Below, one piece after another: positions 17,742 to 27,162 of a stretch of 64,000 nucleotides of DNA. The first letter of the stretch is position 1. The number at the start of each line of letters is the position of its first letter. Location of the stretch: assembly GCA_022842785.1 (NCBI GenBank), contig JALHOW010000001.1:744001-808000 (forward strand). The letters run 5' to 3'. This DNA comes from Hyphomicrobiaceae bacterium. GTDB lineage: Bacteria; Pseudomonadota; Alphaproteobacteria; Rhizobiales; Hyphomicrobiaceae. A program made the translations under genes and the position numbers. Below the pieces are notes generated by a model that saw only the letters and a list, made by a program, of their open reading frames with translations, did not search any database and was not told where the DNA came from.

Positions 17742-17963
17742 ATGGCAGACCCTGCATATTCAGCCGAAGCATCAGCCAAGAAGATGGCTGGCGAGGCCGG
17801 CACCAGCGCATCTGCAATGCTGCGCCGCTTCATCGAAGGCCGCCTTCACGTGCTGCGTGAGCTCGACGACTACATGCTCCGCGACATCGGCGCATCGGGT
17901 GACGACATCTGGCGCGTGCACAAGCTGCGCAATGGCGAGCGCCCCACTCTCCTCGTCGGCTGA
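17742..17963 (+). CDS. DUF1127 domain small protein
   Basis: 73 aa starting M-A-D-P-A-Y at 17742; the frame extends 12 codons upstream but the ATG with AGAGAACGACC before it fits better. The C-terminal half (R-E-L-D-D-Y-M-L-R-D-I-G-A-S) is a standard DUF1127 motif. It differs from its neighbour in the N-terminal Ala/Ser/Lys-rich part. Both genes lie on the same strand 105 bp apart, with a hairpin between. Confidence 0.8.
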   Translation: MADPAYSAEASAKKMAGEAGTSASAMLRRFIEGRLHVLRELDDYMLRDIGASGDDIWRVHKLRNGERPTLLVG

Positions 17964-18106
17964 GCCACCGAAGCCCAAGCCATCGCGTCCCCATGCGGCC
18001 CCCGTACGGTAACGCATGGCGCGCACGCCAATAGACGGCTTTGCTCGTCCAAGCTGCCGCTGCATACTCCGCGCAACAACATGATCTTTGCGGAGAGGAA
18101 GCGGCC

Positions 18107-19711
18107 ATGAGCGACAACGAGGCCGACTATGTCATCGTCGGCGCGGGCTCTGCGGGTTGTGTGCTGGCCAATCGCCTCAGCGCCGATGGTTCGACCGTGG
18201 TGCTGCTCGAAGCCGGTCCGCGCGACTGGCACCCGATGATCCACATTCCCGCCGGCGTGCTGAAGCTCCTCTACAATCCGCGCGTCAACTGGATGTACAA
18301 GAGCGAGCCGGAGCCGGCGACGGGTAATCGCTCCATTCATTGGCCGCGGGGGCGCGTGCTCGGCGGATCCAGCTCCATCAACGGTATGCTGTTCGTGCGC
18401 GGCAATACGGCCGACTTCGACGGCTGGGCGCAGTCGGGATGTCGCGGCTGGTCGTACGAGGATCTGCTGCCGCACTTCAAGAGCATCGAGCGCTATGCGC
18501 CGGGTGACGGCGCTCATCGCGGCAAGAGCGGACCGCTGCTCATAGAAGATTACCGCACGATCCTCCCGCTCACGCATCTCTTCGTGAAAGCCGCGCAGGA
18601 AGCAGGTTTTCCATTCACGCCCGACTTGAGCGGCGCCCAAATGGAAGGCGTCGGCTACTCGCAGATGTCACGCAACGGGCGCTTTCGCGGTTCGACCGCG
18701 CAGACGTTCCTCGCCGAGGCACGTGGGCGACCTAACCTCAAGATCGAGACCAATGCGCAGGCGACCGGTCTCATCCTCGAAGGTCGCCGCTGCACGGGCG
18801 TGACCTTCCGCCAAGGCAGCGCCGATCGCACCGTGCGCGCGCGCCGCGAGGTGATCGTCTCCGGCGGTACGATCAATTCGCCGCATCTGCTTCAGGTCTC
18901 CGGCATCGGTCCTGCGGCACATCTGCAATCCATCGGCGTCGAAGTGCGCCATGATTTGCCGGGCGTCGGCGCCAACCTCTCGGATCACTACGCGGTGCGT
19001 ACGTCGGCACGCGTGCGGGACGCCGTTTCCATCAATCAGCTCTCCCGCGGGATCCCTCTTGCGCGCGAGGTTCTGCGCTGGGTCACGACGGGTCGTGGCG
19101 CACTTACGTTCGGCGTATCGAGCGCGCAGGTCTTCTGCAGGAGCCGTGATGGCCTTGCGAGCCCGGACATACAACTTCTCTTCTCGCCGGCGAGCTACGA
19201 CGAGCAGAAGTTCGGCACGCTCGAGAAACAGCCCGGCATGACGATTGCCGTGTCGATCGCGCGTCCGGAAAGCCGCGGCACGATCATGGCGACCTCACCC
19301 GATCCGCTCGCGCGTCCCGCCATCCGACCCAACTACCTCGCGGTCGAGAACGACCTCGCGGTTTCGGTTGCGGGGTTGAAGTTCGCGCGTCGCATTTTTG
19401 CCGCGCCGTCCTTCGCACCACATGTCGTCGGCGAGATCGTACCCGGAAAGGATGTAGTGACGGACAGCGACCTCGCCGCTTTCGCGCGCAGGGTCGGTGG
19501 TACGCTCTATCACCCGGTGGGGACCTGCCGCATGGGTGAGGATTCGCAATCTGTCGTCGACTCGCGACTGCGCGTGCGCGGGCTCACCGGACTGCGCGTG
19601 ATCGACGCCTCGATCATGCCGATCGTCACGACCGGCAATACGAACGCACCGACCATCATGATTGCTGAGAAGGGCGCCGCCATGATCCGCGAGGATGCGA
19701 AGGCGGCGTGA
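18107..19711 (+). CDS. GMC family FAD-dependent oxidoreductase (choline dehydrogenase-like)
   Basis: 534 aa flavoprotein oxidising an alcohol-type substrate. The N-terminal FAD motif [13 protein letters not shown] signature 1 ([12 protein letters not shown]), signature 2 ([17 protein letters not shown]) and the C-terminal H-P-V-G-T-C-R-M-G plus [12 protein letters not shown] are all present. Start 18107 follows GGAGAGG. No betaine aldehyde dehydrogenase or transporter is adjacent, so choline is only one possible substrate. The stop codon is followed 2 nt later by family A copy 3. Confidence 0.9.
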   Translation: MSDNEADYVIVGAGSAGCVLANRLSADGSTVVLLEAGPRDWHPMIHIPAGVLKLLYNPRVNWMYKSEPEPATGNRSIHWPRGRVLGGSSSINGMLFVRGNTADFDGWAQSGCRGWSYEDLLPHFKSIERYAPGDGAHRGKSGPLLIEDYRTILPLTHLFVKAAQEAGFPFTPDLSGAQMEGVGYSQMSRNGRFRGSTAQTFLAEARGRPNLKIETNAQATGLILEGRRCTGVTFRQGSADRTVRARREVIVSGGTINSPHLLQVSGIGPAAHLQSIGVEVRHDLPGVGANLSDHYAVRTSARVRDAVSINQLSRGIPLAREVLRWVTTGRGALTFGVSSAQVFCRSRDGLASPDIQLLFSPASYDEQKFGTLEKQPGMTIAVSIARPESRGTIMATSPDPLARPAIRPNYLAVENDLAVSVAGLKFARRIFAAPSFAPHVVGEIVPGKDVVTDSDLAAFARRVGGTLYHPVGTCRMGEDSQSVVDSRLRVRGLTGLRVIDASIMPIVTTGNTNAPTIMIAEKGAAMIREDAKAA

Positions 19712-19713
19712 TT

Positions 19714-19797
19714 TCGCGCCCTTGGCGCGAGCGAGGCTAGCCTCGCGCTCCACCGGGAGGGACACCCTCCCGGACCCACCCGCCTTTATGGATTTTT
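19714..19797 (+). repeat. Family A dispersed repeat, copy 3 (three hairpins)
   Basis: Hairpin 1 TCGCGCC/GGCGCGA (19714-19730), hairpin 2 is the perfect palindrome GCGAGGCTAGCCTCGC (19731-19746), hairpin 3 CCGGGAGGG/CCCTCCCGG (19753-19773), then ACCCACCCGCCTTTATGGA and a second T-run. It starts 2 nt after the GMC gene stop. Confidence 0.92.
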
Positions 19798-19815
19798 GCC
19801 CTAGACTCGACCTAG

Positions 19816-19882
19816 CCGCATGGCCGCCGCGGGCATAGCACCACGCCGGAAGGCGAAGCACCCCTTCCCGGCAGCCCGCGGC
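19816..19882 (-). repeat. Family B dispersed repeat, copy 1
   Basis: On the minus strand it opens with GCCGCGGGC and closes with GCCCGCGGC (outer stem), with inner arms CCGGGAAGG/CCTTCCGG. It lies 11 nt past the SDR stop codon. Related copies are at 26831 and 37704. Confidence 0.85.
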
Positions 19883-19893
19883 ACGAGAACAAA

Positions 19894-20649
19894 CTAGCCG
19901 CGACCCTCGAACGGCATCGCCGTCGCCTTGATGGTCATCGTGAATACGTTGGCGTCGAGCGGCAGGCTCGCCATGTAGCGGATGGCCGAGCCGCAGTGCT
20001 CTACATCCATGACCGGCTCAGGCTGAATGTCACCGCGCGCCTGGGGCACGCCCGCCTTCATGCGCCCACCCATGGCCGTGTCCGCATTGCCGACGTCGAG
20101 CTGGCCGCAGGCGATATTGAAGGGGCGCCCATCAAGCGCAATGCACTTCGTCAGGCCGGTAATGGCGTGCTTCGTCGACGTATAGCCGACCGACATGGGG
20201 CGCGGCGTGTGGGCGGAAATCGAGCCATTGTTGACGATGCGGCCACCCTGCGGCGACTGCGCCTTGAACTGGCGGATGGCTTCCTGCGCGCAGAGAAAAC
20301 TTGCCGTCAGATTGACGTTCACGATGCTCTGCCAGTCTTCGAGCTTGATGTCCTCCATCGGGCCAGCGGGCAGCCCTCGGCCGGCATTGTTGAAGAGGAA
20401 ATCGAGACGTCCAAAAGTCTTCACGGTCTCGGCGAAGAGCTTTTTCACCTCGTCCTGTTTGGTGACGTCGGCCGCAGCGGCCAGCATCTTGCCGCCGCCC
20501 TTCTTGGCGAGCGCGATCGTGCCGTCGAGCTCGGCCTTGCGCCGGCCTGTAACCACGACGTCCCAGCCGTCCGCCTGGAGGTGAAGCGCCGCTGCCCGCC
20601 CGATGCCGGTGCCGCCGCCGGTGATGATCGCGACCTTGTTCGTTGCCAT
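19894..20649 (-). CDS. SDR family oxidoreductase
   Basis: Classical short-chain dehydrogenase of 251 aa: cofactor motif T-G-G-G-T-G-I-G-R near residue 10, N-N-A-G at about 89-92, catalytic Ser in N-G-S-I-S-A and Y-x-x-x-K in Y-T-S-T-K-H-A. The residues after the glycine motif (T-G-R-R-K-A-E) suggest NADP(H). The N-terminus is M-A-T-N-K-V-A-I-I-T. The substrate cannot be predicted. It is convergent with the GMC gene across the A-B repeat pair. Confidence 0.9.
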   Translation of the reverse strand: MATNKVAIITGGGTGIGRAAALHLQADGWDVVVTGRRKAELDGTIALAKKGGGKMLAAAADVTKQDEVKKLFAETVKTFGRLDFLFNNAGRGLPAGPMEDIKLEDWQSIVNVNLTASFLCAQEAIRQFKAQSPQGGRIVNNGSISAHTPRPMSVGYTSTKHAITGLTKCIALDGRPFNIACGQLDVGNADTAMGGRMKAGVPQARGDIQPEPVMDVEHCGSAIRYMASLPLDANVFTMTIKATAMPFEGRG

Positions 20650-20800
20650 ACCGGCGTTTCCTCTTCTGCTCAGTTTGTTGGTAGCCCGCGTGCGGACATT
20701 TTGAGGCGCTCATCCGATCATGAAAGTCACGGCTGGATCAAGGGTGCGCGACGGACTCAGAGGGGTAGGTTCGTGTTTTTGAACGGCACATTTCATGCGC

Positions 20801-20816
20801 TATGCAAAAATGCATA
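20801..20816. promoter_or_regulatory. TATGCA-AAAA-TGCATA inverted repeat upstream of a small gene
   Basis: Perfect 6-bp arms around AAAA, followed by TTGCGCA and, further down, GGTATATGGCATACC near 20861-20875. It lies 114 bases before the small gene at 20930 and shares ATGCATA and TTGCGCA with the region before the DUF1127 gene at 17388. Confidence 0.35.
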
Positions 20817-20929
20817 ACGGTTGCGCAGCGCACAATCTTGTTGCGACGCACCATCAGCGGTATATGGCATACCAGAGCATACGCGCCGGAAAACAGGTGC
20901 GATGCCGAGATGAGCAAAGGATATTGATC

Positions 20930-21136
20930 ATGAGCACCAAGGCATACGACTCCGCTCTGAGCTTCATGCCCGGCGAGGCCAAGAAGCCGAGCCTCTTCGC
21001 CCGCGTTAAGGAATATATGTCGGCTGTGAGCGCCGGTCTCGAAGCTTGGCGCGAGTATGAGCGCCTGCGCATGAGCGGCGTCGAGCACGGCAAGGCCGCT
21101 TCCAAGGCCTTCGAGAAGCACTTCGAGACGAAGTAA
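20930..21136 (+). CDS. Small hypothetical protein (DUF1127-like size)
   Basis: 68 aa, start ATG at 20930 with AAAGGA 8 nt upstream, a strong ribosome-binding site. The sequence is helical and charged (A-W-R-E-Y-E-R-L-R-M-S-G-V near residues 39-51). It resembles the helix of small DUF1127-type proteins but lacks the D-I-G-L core, so I leave it unassigned. It stands alone between divergent and convergent neighbours, with an upstream region that partly resembles that of the DUF1127 gene at 17388. Confidence 0.7.
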   Translation: MSTKAYDSALSFMPGEAKKPSLFARVKEYMSAVSAGLEAWREYERLRMSGVEHGKAASKAFEKHFETK

Positions 21137-21161
21137 GGCGCGGCACAAAGTGGTTCCGCGG

Positions 21162-22550
21162 TCAGATTTCGGTTCGATCGAGACCGCGGAAGAATGTCGC
21201 CTGGATCAATGGTGATGACGGTGCCGGCAGTCCCGGCACCGCGATGAGTGAATTGGCGCGCCAGCACGCAGGCAGCGTGGCGGCCGCGCCTGGGGGCAGA
21301 CGGAGCTTGCCGAGGTTCGGTAGTTCCGACCTGAGCGCTTTCCACCCTGCGGCACCCAGCGTCCGCACGTCCACGATCCCTTCCAGCTCATTGGAGACGC
21401 TGATTTCGAAACGCCGGTCCCAGACCGCCGATTTCGTGCCGGGCTGGATTTGAAGCGCTGCTAACGCAACGCGCCCGGTCTCCCGCCACACCCGCAGATC
21501 ACCGTCCGGCCGCCAGTCGAGCCGGCACCCGCCAAGTGTCGCGGCGCGAGCGGGCCAAACTCGGTCGGATGTTGCGCGGATGCGCTCGGCTAGATCCTCG
21601 ATTTCAGACAGTCGCGGATCGGGAGCTTCGCCGCCGTATGCGCCGATCAATTGCTTCAGAACCCGGATCGCGATCTCCTCCGGAAGATCGTTGAAGATCT
21701 CGACCGAGATCGTGCCGAACTGCCCCTCATGCCAATCCATACGCGCCTGTACGGTCTCTGCAGTTTGACGCTGGATCGCCGAGCGGGCACGCGACAGCCG
21801 CGCAGCACTCCGTGCGATGCTCCCGCTGCTGATGCCGAGATCGGACAGTGCCGCGAGAGCTTTGCGCACGCGCACGCGCTCGAAGTCGTCGCGATCGTTG
21901 CTTGGATCCTCGCGCCACGTCAGACCGGCCTCGCGCAATGTCGCAATGAGCCGTGATTTCGGCAGATCGAGCAGAGGCCTGCGGAGCGCGAGCTGTGCGC
22001 CGTATGCGCCATCCGGTGTTGGCGGTGTCTGAAGCAGCGACACGCTTTGCATTGCGCTCAGCCCATCGATGCCGCTACCGCGTGCGAGGCGCATGAGGAA
22101 GGTCTCGGCCTGATCCTCGTAGTGGTGTGCTGTGAGCAGGTGGCGCTGCAGCTTGTCGTAGGACTGCGCTTCCTCGATGAGGGCCTCGTGCATGAGGCGG
22201 TATCGTGCTGCCCGAGCTGCGGCCTGAATGCCCTGCGTGGGTTTTTCTCCATCCCAGCGCAGTACGCGACAGGGAATGCCCGCAGCTTCAGCTTGAGATG
22301 CAACCCAAGCCGCATCCTCTGCCGAACCGGAACGCAAGCCGTGATCGACCGTCAGCACCATGAGGCGCGGCCGGCCGGGAGGAGTCATGGATTTCAGTTG
22401 CGGCGGGATGAGCTGGAGCGCGCGCGCTGCCAAGTGCATCAACGCCATGCTATCGGCGCCACCGGATACGGCGACCGCCATGGGCGCTCCGAGCATCGGC
22501 TCGAAGCGGGCGCGGATTTCATCGTCGGTGATGGGCGCGTCAGCGTCCAT
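21162..22550 (-). CDS. tilS: tRNA(Ile)-lysidine synthase
   Basis: Adds lysine to the wobble cytidine of the AUA-reading tRNA(Ile) using ATP. 462 aa. The PP-loop A-V-A-V-S-G-G-A-D-S (near residues 24-33), V-D-H-G-L-R and A-H-H-Y-E-D-Q-A-E-T-F-L-M-R-L-A-R-G-S-G-I-D-G-L are diagnostic. The C-terminal half is weakly conserved, as usual. The start M-D-A-D-A-P at 22550 is preferred to one 13 codons upstream. It closes a minus-strand run with coxG-like, phosphatase and thiolase genes, not the tol-pal/ftsH neighbourhood where tilS often lies. Confidence 0.93.
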   Translation of the reverse strand: MDADAPITDDEIRARFEPMLGAPMAVAVSGGADSMALMHLAARALQLIPPQLKSMTPPGRPRLMVLTVDHGLRSGSAEDAAWVASQAEAAGIPCRVLRWDGEKPTQGIQAAARAARYRLMHEALIEEAQSYDKLQRHLLTAHHYEDQAETFLMRLARGSGIDGLSAMQSVSLLQTPPTPDGAYGAQLALRRPLLDLPKSRLIATLREAGLTWREDPSNDRDDFERVRVRKALAALSDLGISSGSIARSAARLSRARSAIQRQTAETVQARMDWHEGQFGTISVEIFNDLPEEIAIRVLKQLIGAYGGEAPDPRLSEIEDLAERIRATSDRVWPARAATLGGCRLDWRPDGDLRVWRETGRVALAALQIQPGTKSAVWDRRFEISVSNELEGIVDVRTLGAAGWKALRSELPNLGKLRLPPGAAATLPACWRANSLIAVPGLPAPSSPLIQATFFRGLDRTEI

Positions 22551-22610
22551 GGCAGGGCTCCAGTGCCGTTCGGCGCACACAACCGGCAACGGCCTGGAGC
22601 AAGTCGGCGC

Positions 22611-23120
22611 TCAGCCGCGGCGCAGCCATTTCGTCCAGCGGCTCTTCTTCTCCTCGGGCGCCGCGGCCTCCTCGTCCTCGCCATTCAGCTCCTTGACGAA
22701 GGCGCCGAAGAACTCACCCGCAAGCTTGTTCGACGTCGCCTGTATGAGGCGCCCGCCGAGCGTCGCGAGCTTGCCGCCGACTTCCGCCTTAGCCGTGTAG
22801 GCGAGTTTGGTCGTGTTGGCATCGATCTCGGTAAGCTCGACGCGCGCGCGGCCTTTGGCGAAGCCTGCAGCACCACCCTGGCCCTGCCCGACGATGTCGT
22901 AGGATGAAGGCGGGTCGAGGTTCTCGAGCGTCACGTTGCCATTGAAGGTCGCCGAGATCGGCCCGATCTTGAGGGACACTTTGGCGGCGAGATCGGTCGG
23001 CGAACGCTGCTCCAGTTCCTTGCAGCCTGGAATGGTCCGCTTGAGTACCTCGGGGTCGTTCAGCGCATGCCAGACGACTTCGCGCGGAGCGTTGATCGTG
23101 TACTCGCCGGTGATGTCCAT
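22611..23120 (-). CDS. Carbon monoxide dehydrogenase subunit G (CoxG)-like SRPBCC protein
   Basis: 169 aa. The N-terminus M-D-I-T-G-E-Y-T-I-N-A-P-R-E-V-V-W and N-D-P-E-V-L-K-R-T-I-P-G-C-K are characteristic of the CoxG family, an SRPBCC lipid-binding fold. CoxG aids CO dehydrogenase assembly or membrane recruitment in some bacteria, but no coxMSL genes are present here and stand-alone homologues are common. The C-terminal 25 residues are charged (E-E-K-K-S-R-W-T-K-W-L-R-R), possibly a membrane-surface anchor. It is 26 bp after the phosphatase gene. Confidence 0.88.
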   Translation of the reverse strand: MDITGEYTINAPREVVWHALNDPEVLKRTIPGCKELEQRSPTDLAAKVSLKIGPISATFNGNVTLENLDPPSSYDIVGQGQGGAAGFAKGRARVELTEIDANTTKLAYTAKAEVGGKLATLGGRLIQATSNKLAGEFFGAFVKELNGEDEEAAAPEEKKSRWTKWLRRG

Positions 23121-23146
23121 GGCTTGTTGTCCTTATTGTCCTTGGC

Positions 23147-23791
23147 TCAGGAGACGTTGTCGCTATCGGCGCCGATGTCGGCGAGGCGCCGTGCGCGCCA
23201 TTTGTCGCCTGTGCGCTCGAACAGGAGCGGTGTCGCATTGGCGAGATGGTGCGTCTCGAGATCGATGCCGAGTGTTGGCGCGAGCACGTACAGAATACCG
23301 CCGTGCGCCACCAGCGTCGAATGCTTGGTGTCGGCGAGGCTGAGCGCGCGCTCGATGCCCTGCCGTGCGCGGCGCACGAAGAAATCGAGCGCCTCGCCGT
23401 TCGGGGGAGCCTCGCGCCAGTCGTGATCGGCCGACGATTTGCCGACGAGATCGCCGAACCAGCGCTCGCGCAGTCCGTCCTCGGGATCGGGGGACACGCT
23501 GTGCGGGCGCCCGACGATTTCCGCCGTTACCCAGGCGCGCGGCATCGTGCTCGCGACAATGCGCTCGATGCGCTCGCTCTTGAGCGCCTCGGACGCGGCC
23601 TCCGCCTGGGCCATCCCGCGCGCATTCAACGGCTGCTCGGCCGTCTGAAAAATGCGCGCGTGATTGCCGTCGGTCTCGCCGTGGCGCACGAAGAAGAAGC
23701 GCGTGCACCGCGGCGTCAACGGATCCTCGCGCGCCATGCGGAAGAGCTCGTCGAGCCCGCGGTGCAGATAACCCGGCGTGGTGAGGGCCAT
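23147..23791 (-). CDS. Histidine phosphatase family protein
   Basis: 214 aa phosphoglycerate-mutase-like phosphatase. The catalytic R-H-G-E-T (V-R-H-G-E-T-D-G-N) is near residue 34, the second arginine lies in S-T-M-P-R-A-W-V-T-A, and the second catalytic histidine in L-V-A-H-G-G-I. The start at 23791 lies 8 bp after the thiolase stop, with a GAGGC ribosome-binding site inside the thiolase end, so they are probably one transcript. The substrate is unknown. Confidence 0.88.
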   Translation of the reverse strand: MALTTPGYLHRGLDELFRMAREDPLTPRCTRFFFVRHGETDGNHARIFQTAEQPLNARGMAQAEAASEALKSERIERIVASTMPRAWVTAEIVGRPHSVSPDPEDGLRERWFGDLVGKSSADHDWREAPPNGEALDFFVRRARQGIERALSLADTKHSTLVAHGGILYVLAPTLGIDLETHHLANATPLLFERTGDKWRARRLADIGADSDNVS

Positions 23792-23799
23792 ACGGTGCC

Positions 23800-24984
<1,185 letters not shown>

Positions 24985-25200
24985 TGGCGTCTCCTCTGGT
25001 TTTCTGTTGGCGTGAGCTTAAACCATCCTTCGCCGATTTGGCAGCTTGGCCAAGGCACTTCGCGGGACGCGGCCATACCCCACGCGAGCCGATCACCGGC
25101 AACGGCGCCTGCATTGCTCATATGCCGCTTCATTGCCTTGACGATCGTGACCCGGGTGATAATAACCGCAATTACTATATTGCCTGGGGAGGCGCGCCAA

Positions 25201-25725
25201 GTGTCCGACAGGGACCATCTGCAATTCGGCTGGTTGACGGCCGATACGGCCCGGCTGCTCCGGACAGTGTTTGCACGCCGCGTGAGGGACGTGGGCCTGA
25301 CGCGTGCGCAGTGGCTCGCGCTGACACGCATCAATCGGCGGCCTGGCGTAAGCCAGTCCGAAGTCGCCGAGATGATGGAGATCGAGAAGGCGCCAGCAGG
25401 GCGTATCGTCGATCGCCTTGAGGAAAAGGGTTGGGTCGAGCGGCGGGCGGAGCCGAGCGACAGACGCGTTAAGCGAATTTATCTGACGGAGCAGGGCGCG
25501 CGGATCCACGCGGCGATTACACCACTCGCAGATGCAACTGTCCGTGATGCACTGGCCGGCCTGACGATGGCCGAGCAGGCGCGGCTCGTTGCTTTGATGG
25601 GCAAGGTGAAGACGCAGCTGACGACGCTCGCAGCGTCCGATCCGCGTGGTGAATTTTCAGATTTGGATAGTATCGTGGACGCCGACGACGACGTCGCGAC
25701 CCCAGCACGAGCGGTAAGACCATGA
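25201..25725 (+). CDS. MarR family transcriptional regulator
   Basis: 174 aa from a GTG start at 25201, supported by GGGGAGG 8 nt upstream; the frame is open upstream but overlaps the thiolase promoter region. The winged-helix region shows the MarR pattern: L-T-R-A-Q-W-L-A-L, V-S-Q-S-E-V-A-E-M-M-E-I-E-K and G-W-V-E-R-R-A-E-P-S-D-R-R-V-K-R-I-Y-L-T. The last 30 residues are acidic. The stop overlaps the start of the HlyD gene (ATGA), so this probably regulates that gene as in emrRAB-type loci. Confidence 0.92.
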   Translation: MSDRDHLQFGWLTADTARLLRTVFARRVRDVGLTRAQWLALTRINRRPGVSQSEVAEMMEIEKAPAGRIVDRLEEKGWVERRAEPSDRRVKRIYLTEQGARIHAAITPLADATVRDALAGLTMAEQARLVALMGKVKTQLTTLAASDPRGEFSDLDSIVDADDDVATPARAVRP

Positions 25726-26807
25726 CAGGCAAGCGTTGGACCAGACCCCTTTTGCTGGTGGTGGTGCCTTTGCTTCTCGTTGCCGGTGCGGGCGTGTGGT
25801 GGCTGTGGAGCGGCCGCTACGTCTCGACCGAGAACGCCTACGTCAAGGCCGACATCGTCCAGGTTTCCTCGGAAGTGCCCGGACGCATCATCGAGGTGCG
25901 GGTGCGCGAGCATCAGCAGGTCAAGGCCGGCGACGTGCTTCTGACGGTCGATCCGGAGTCCTATGCCATTGCGCTCGCCAAAGCCGAGGCGGAGCTGGAT
26001 CAGACGCGCTCGCGCGTTGCGGGCTTCCGGGCGGAGTACGCCGAAGCGCAGATGGAGCTTGCCGAGGCCAAGAGCCGGATTGCTTTCTTCGAGGCGCAGC
26101 ACGGCCGCCAGAAACAGCTGAGCGACAAGGGTGTCGGCTTTGCTTTCCGCGCTGAGGAGGCCGAGAGCAACCTCACCGTCGCCCGCGCCCGCATTCAGGT
26201 CGTGGAACAGAAGATCACGCGTATCCTCACGCAGCTCGGCGGTAATCCCGAGAAGCTGACGGAAGAGCACGCGCTCGTTCGCGAGATGCTGGCCCAGCGC
26301 GACCGCGCCCGCCTCGAACTCGTGCGCACGCGCATCGTGGCGCCGGTAGGCGGACGCATCGTCAATGCCAAGCTGCTGCCCGGCGAGCAGATCCGCGCCG
26401 CGACGCCGCTCTTTGCCATCGTCAGCGATGCCGAGCCGTGGGTGGAGGCGAACTTCAAGGAAACGGAGCTGACGCACGTCCGCCCAGGTCAGAAGGCGAC
26501 GGTGGTGCTCGACATCTATCCGGATGTGACGTGGAAGGCGCGCGTTGTAAGCATCAGCCCGGCAACGGGCGCGGAGTTCGCGCTGCTGCCGCCGCAGAAT
26601 GCGTCCGGCAACTGGGTCAAGGTCGTGCAGCGGCTGCCCGTGCGCGTGCACATCGAGCCGAACGGCACTGATCTGCCGCTGCGCGCCGGCATGACGGCGA
26701 CGGTGAGCGTCGATACGGAGCGCGAGCGCAAACTCAGCCAGATCCTCGGCTGGGCGACGGCTTCCGCAAAGGTCAAAGGCGCGGCCGAGAAGCGCGCGGA
26801 ACGGTAG
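25722..26807 (+). CDS. HlyD/EmrA family membrane fusion protein
   Basis: Periplasmic adaptor that normally links an MFS inner-membrane pump to an outer-membrane channel. 361 aa. An N-terminal membrane segment (L-L-L-V-V-V-P-L-L-L-V-A-G-A-G, residues 10-28), biotinyl-lipoyl-like half (V-S-S-E-V-P-G-R-I-I-E-V-R-V), coiled-coil hairpin (about 90-190) and beta-barrel end (G-Q-K-A-T-V-V-L-D-I-Y-P-D-V-T-W) match EmrA. The usual emrB gene is missing: the next 355 bases hold repeats and then an unrelated VWA gene. The pump may be elsewhere or may have been lost. Confidence 0.92.
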   Translation: MTGKRWTRPLLLVVVPLLLVAGAGVWWLWSGRYVSTENAYVKADIVQVSSEVPGRIIEVRVREHQQVKAGDVLLTVDPESYAIALAKAEAELDQTRSRVAGFRAEYAEAQMELAEAKSRIAFFEAQHGRQKQLSDKGVGFAFRAEEAESNLTVARARIQVVEQKITRILTQLGGNPEKLTEEHALVREMLAQRDRARLELVRTRIVAPVGGRIVNAKLLPGEQIRAATPLFAIVSDAEPWVEANFKETELTHVRPGQKATVVLDIYPDVTWKARVVSISPATGAEFALLPPQNASGNWVKVVQRLPVRVHIEPNGTDLPLRAGMTATVSVDTERERKLSQILGWATASAKVKGAAEKRAER

Positions 26808-26830
26808 TCGCGATCGCGCTTTGTTTTCTG

Positions 26831-26899
26831 TCGCGGGCTGCTGGGAAGTGGTGCTGACGCTTACGGGTGCGGTGTTATCCCCGCGGCGGCCATGCGGAC
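26831..26899 (+). repeat. Family B dispersed repeat, copy 2
   Basis: Begins GCGGGCTGCTGGGAAG, ends CCCCGCGGCGGCCATGCGG. It starts 24 nt after the HlyD gene stop and is followed 29 nt later by degenerate family A copy 4. Confidence 0.8.
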
Positions 26900-26927
26900 A
26901 GGTCGGCGATCGGCGCATTAAATCATA

Positions 26928-27040
26928 ATGGCGCGTGGGTCCGGGAGGGTGTCCCTCGTCGCGCCTAAGGCGCGCGACAAAAATCCAGGAGCGCGAGGTC
27001 ACGCCGAAGGCCTGCCAGAGGCATGGGCCTCGCTCGCGCC
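26928..27040 (-). repeat. Family A dispersed repeat, copy 4 (degenerate) and remnants
   Basis: On the plus strand GGCGCGTGGGTCCGGGAGGG and TGTCCCT match hairpin 3 of copy 3, but the rest of the stem and hairpin 2 are deleted; hairpin 1 (TCGCGCC/GGCGCG) follows at 26959-26974. A second remnant at 26988-27040 has the hairpin 2 outer arms (GAGCGCGAGG, CCTCGCTCGCGCC) separated by a 30-nt insert. Confidence 0.7.
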
Positions 27041-27162
27041 CCTGTTTCTTGAGGTCTTGAGCCCGGTACGGTTGAAACCGAGGCTATCGCTCGCCATCCT
27101 AGAAGGAGATGGCCGAGTGGCAATGCGCACAGAGCGGCGCAATACGCTTATGATGGCGGACC

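Noticed and set aside
25150-25200. MarR operator palindrome upstream of the marR start
   Set aside because: AATAACCGCAATTACTATATT is AT-rich, but I could not find convincing symmetric arms by eye.
25479-27002. 507-codon minus-strand frame over marR, the HlyD gene and repeats
   Set aside because: It crosses two real genes and an intergenic repeat, so it cannot be a conserved protein.
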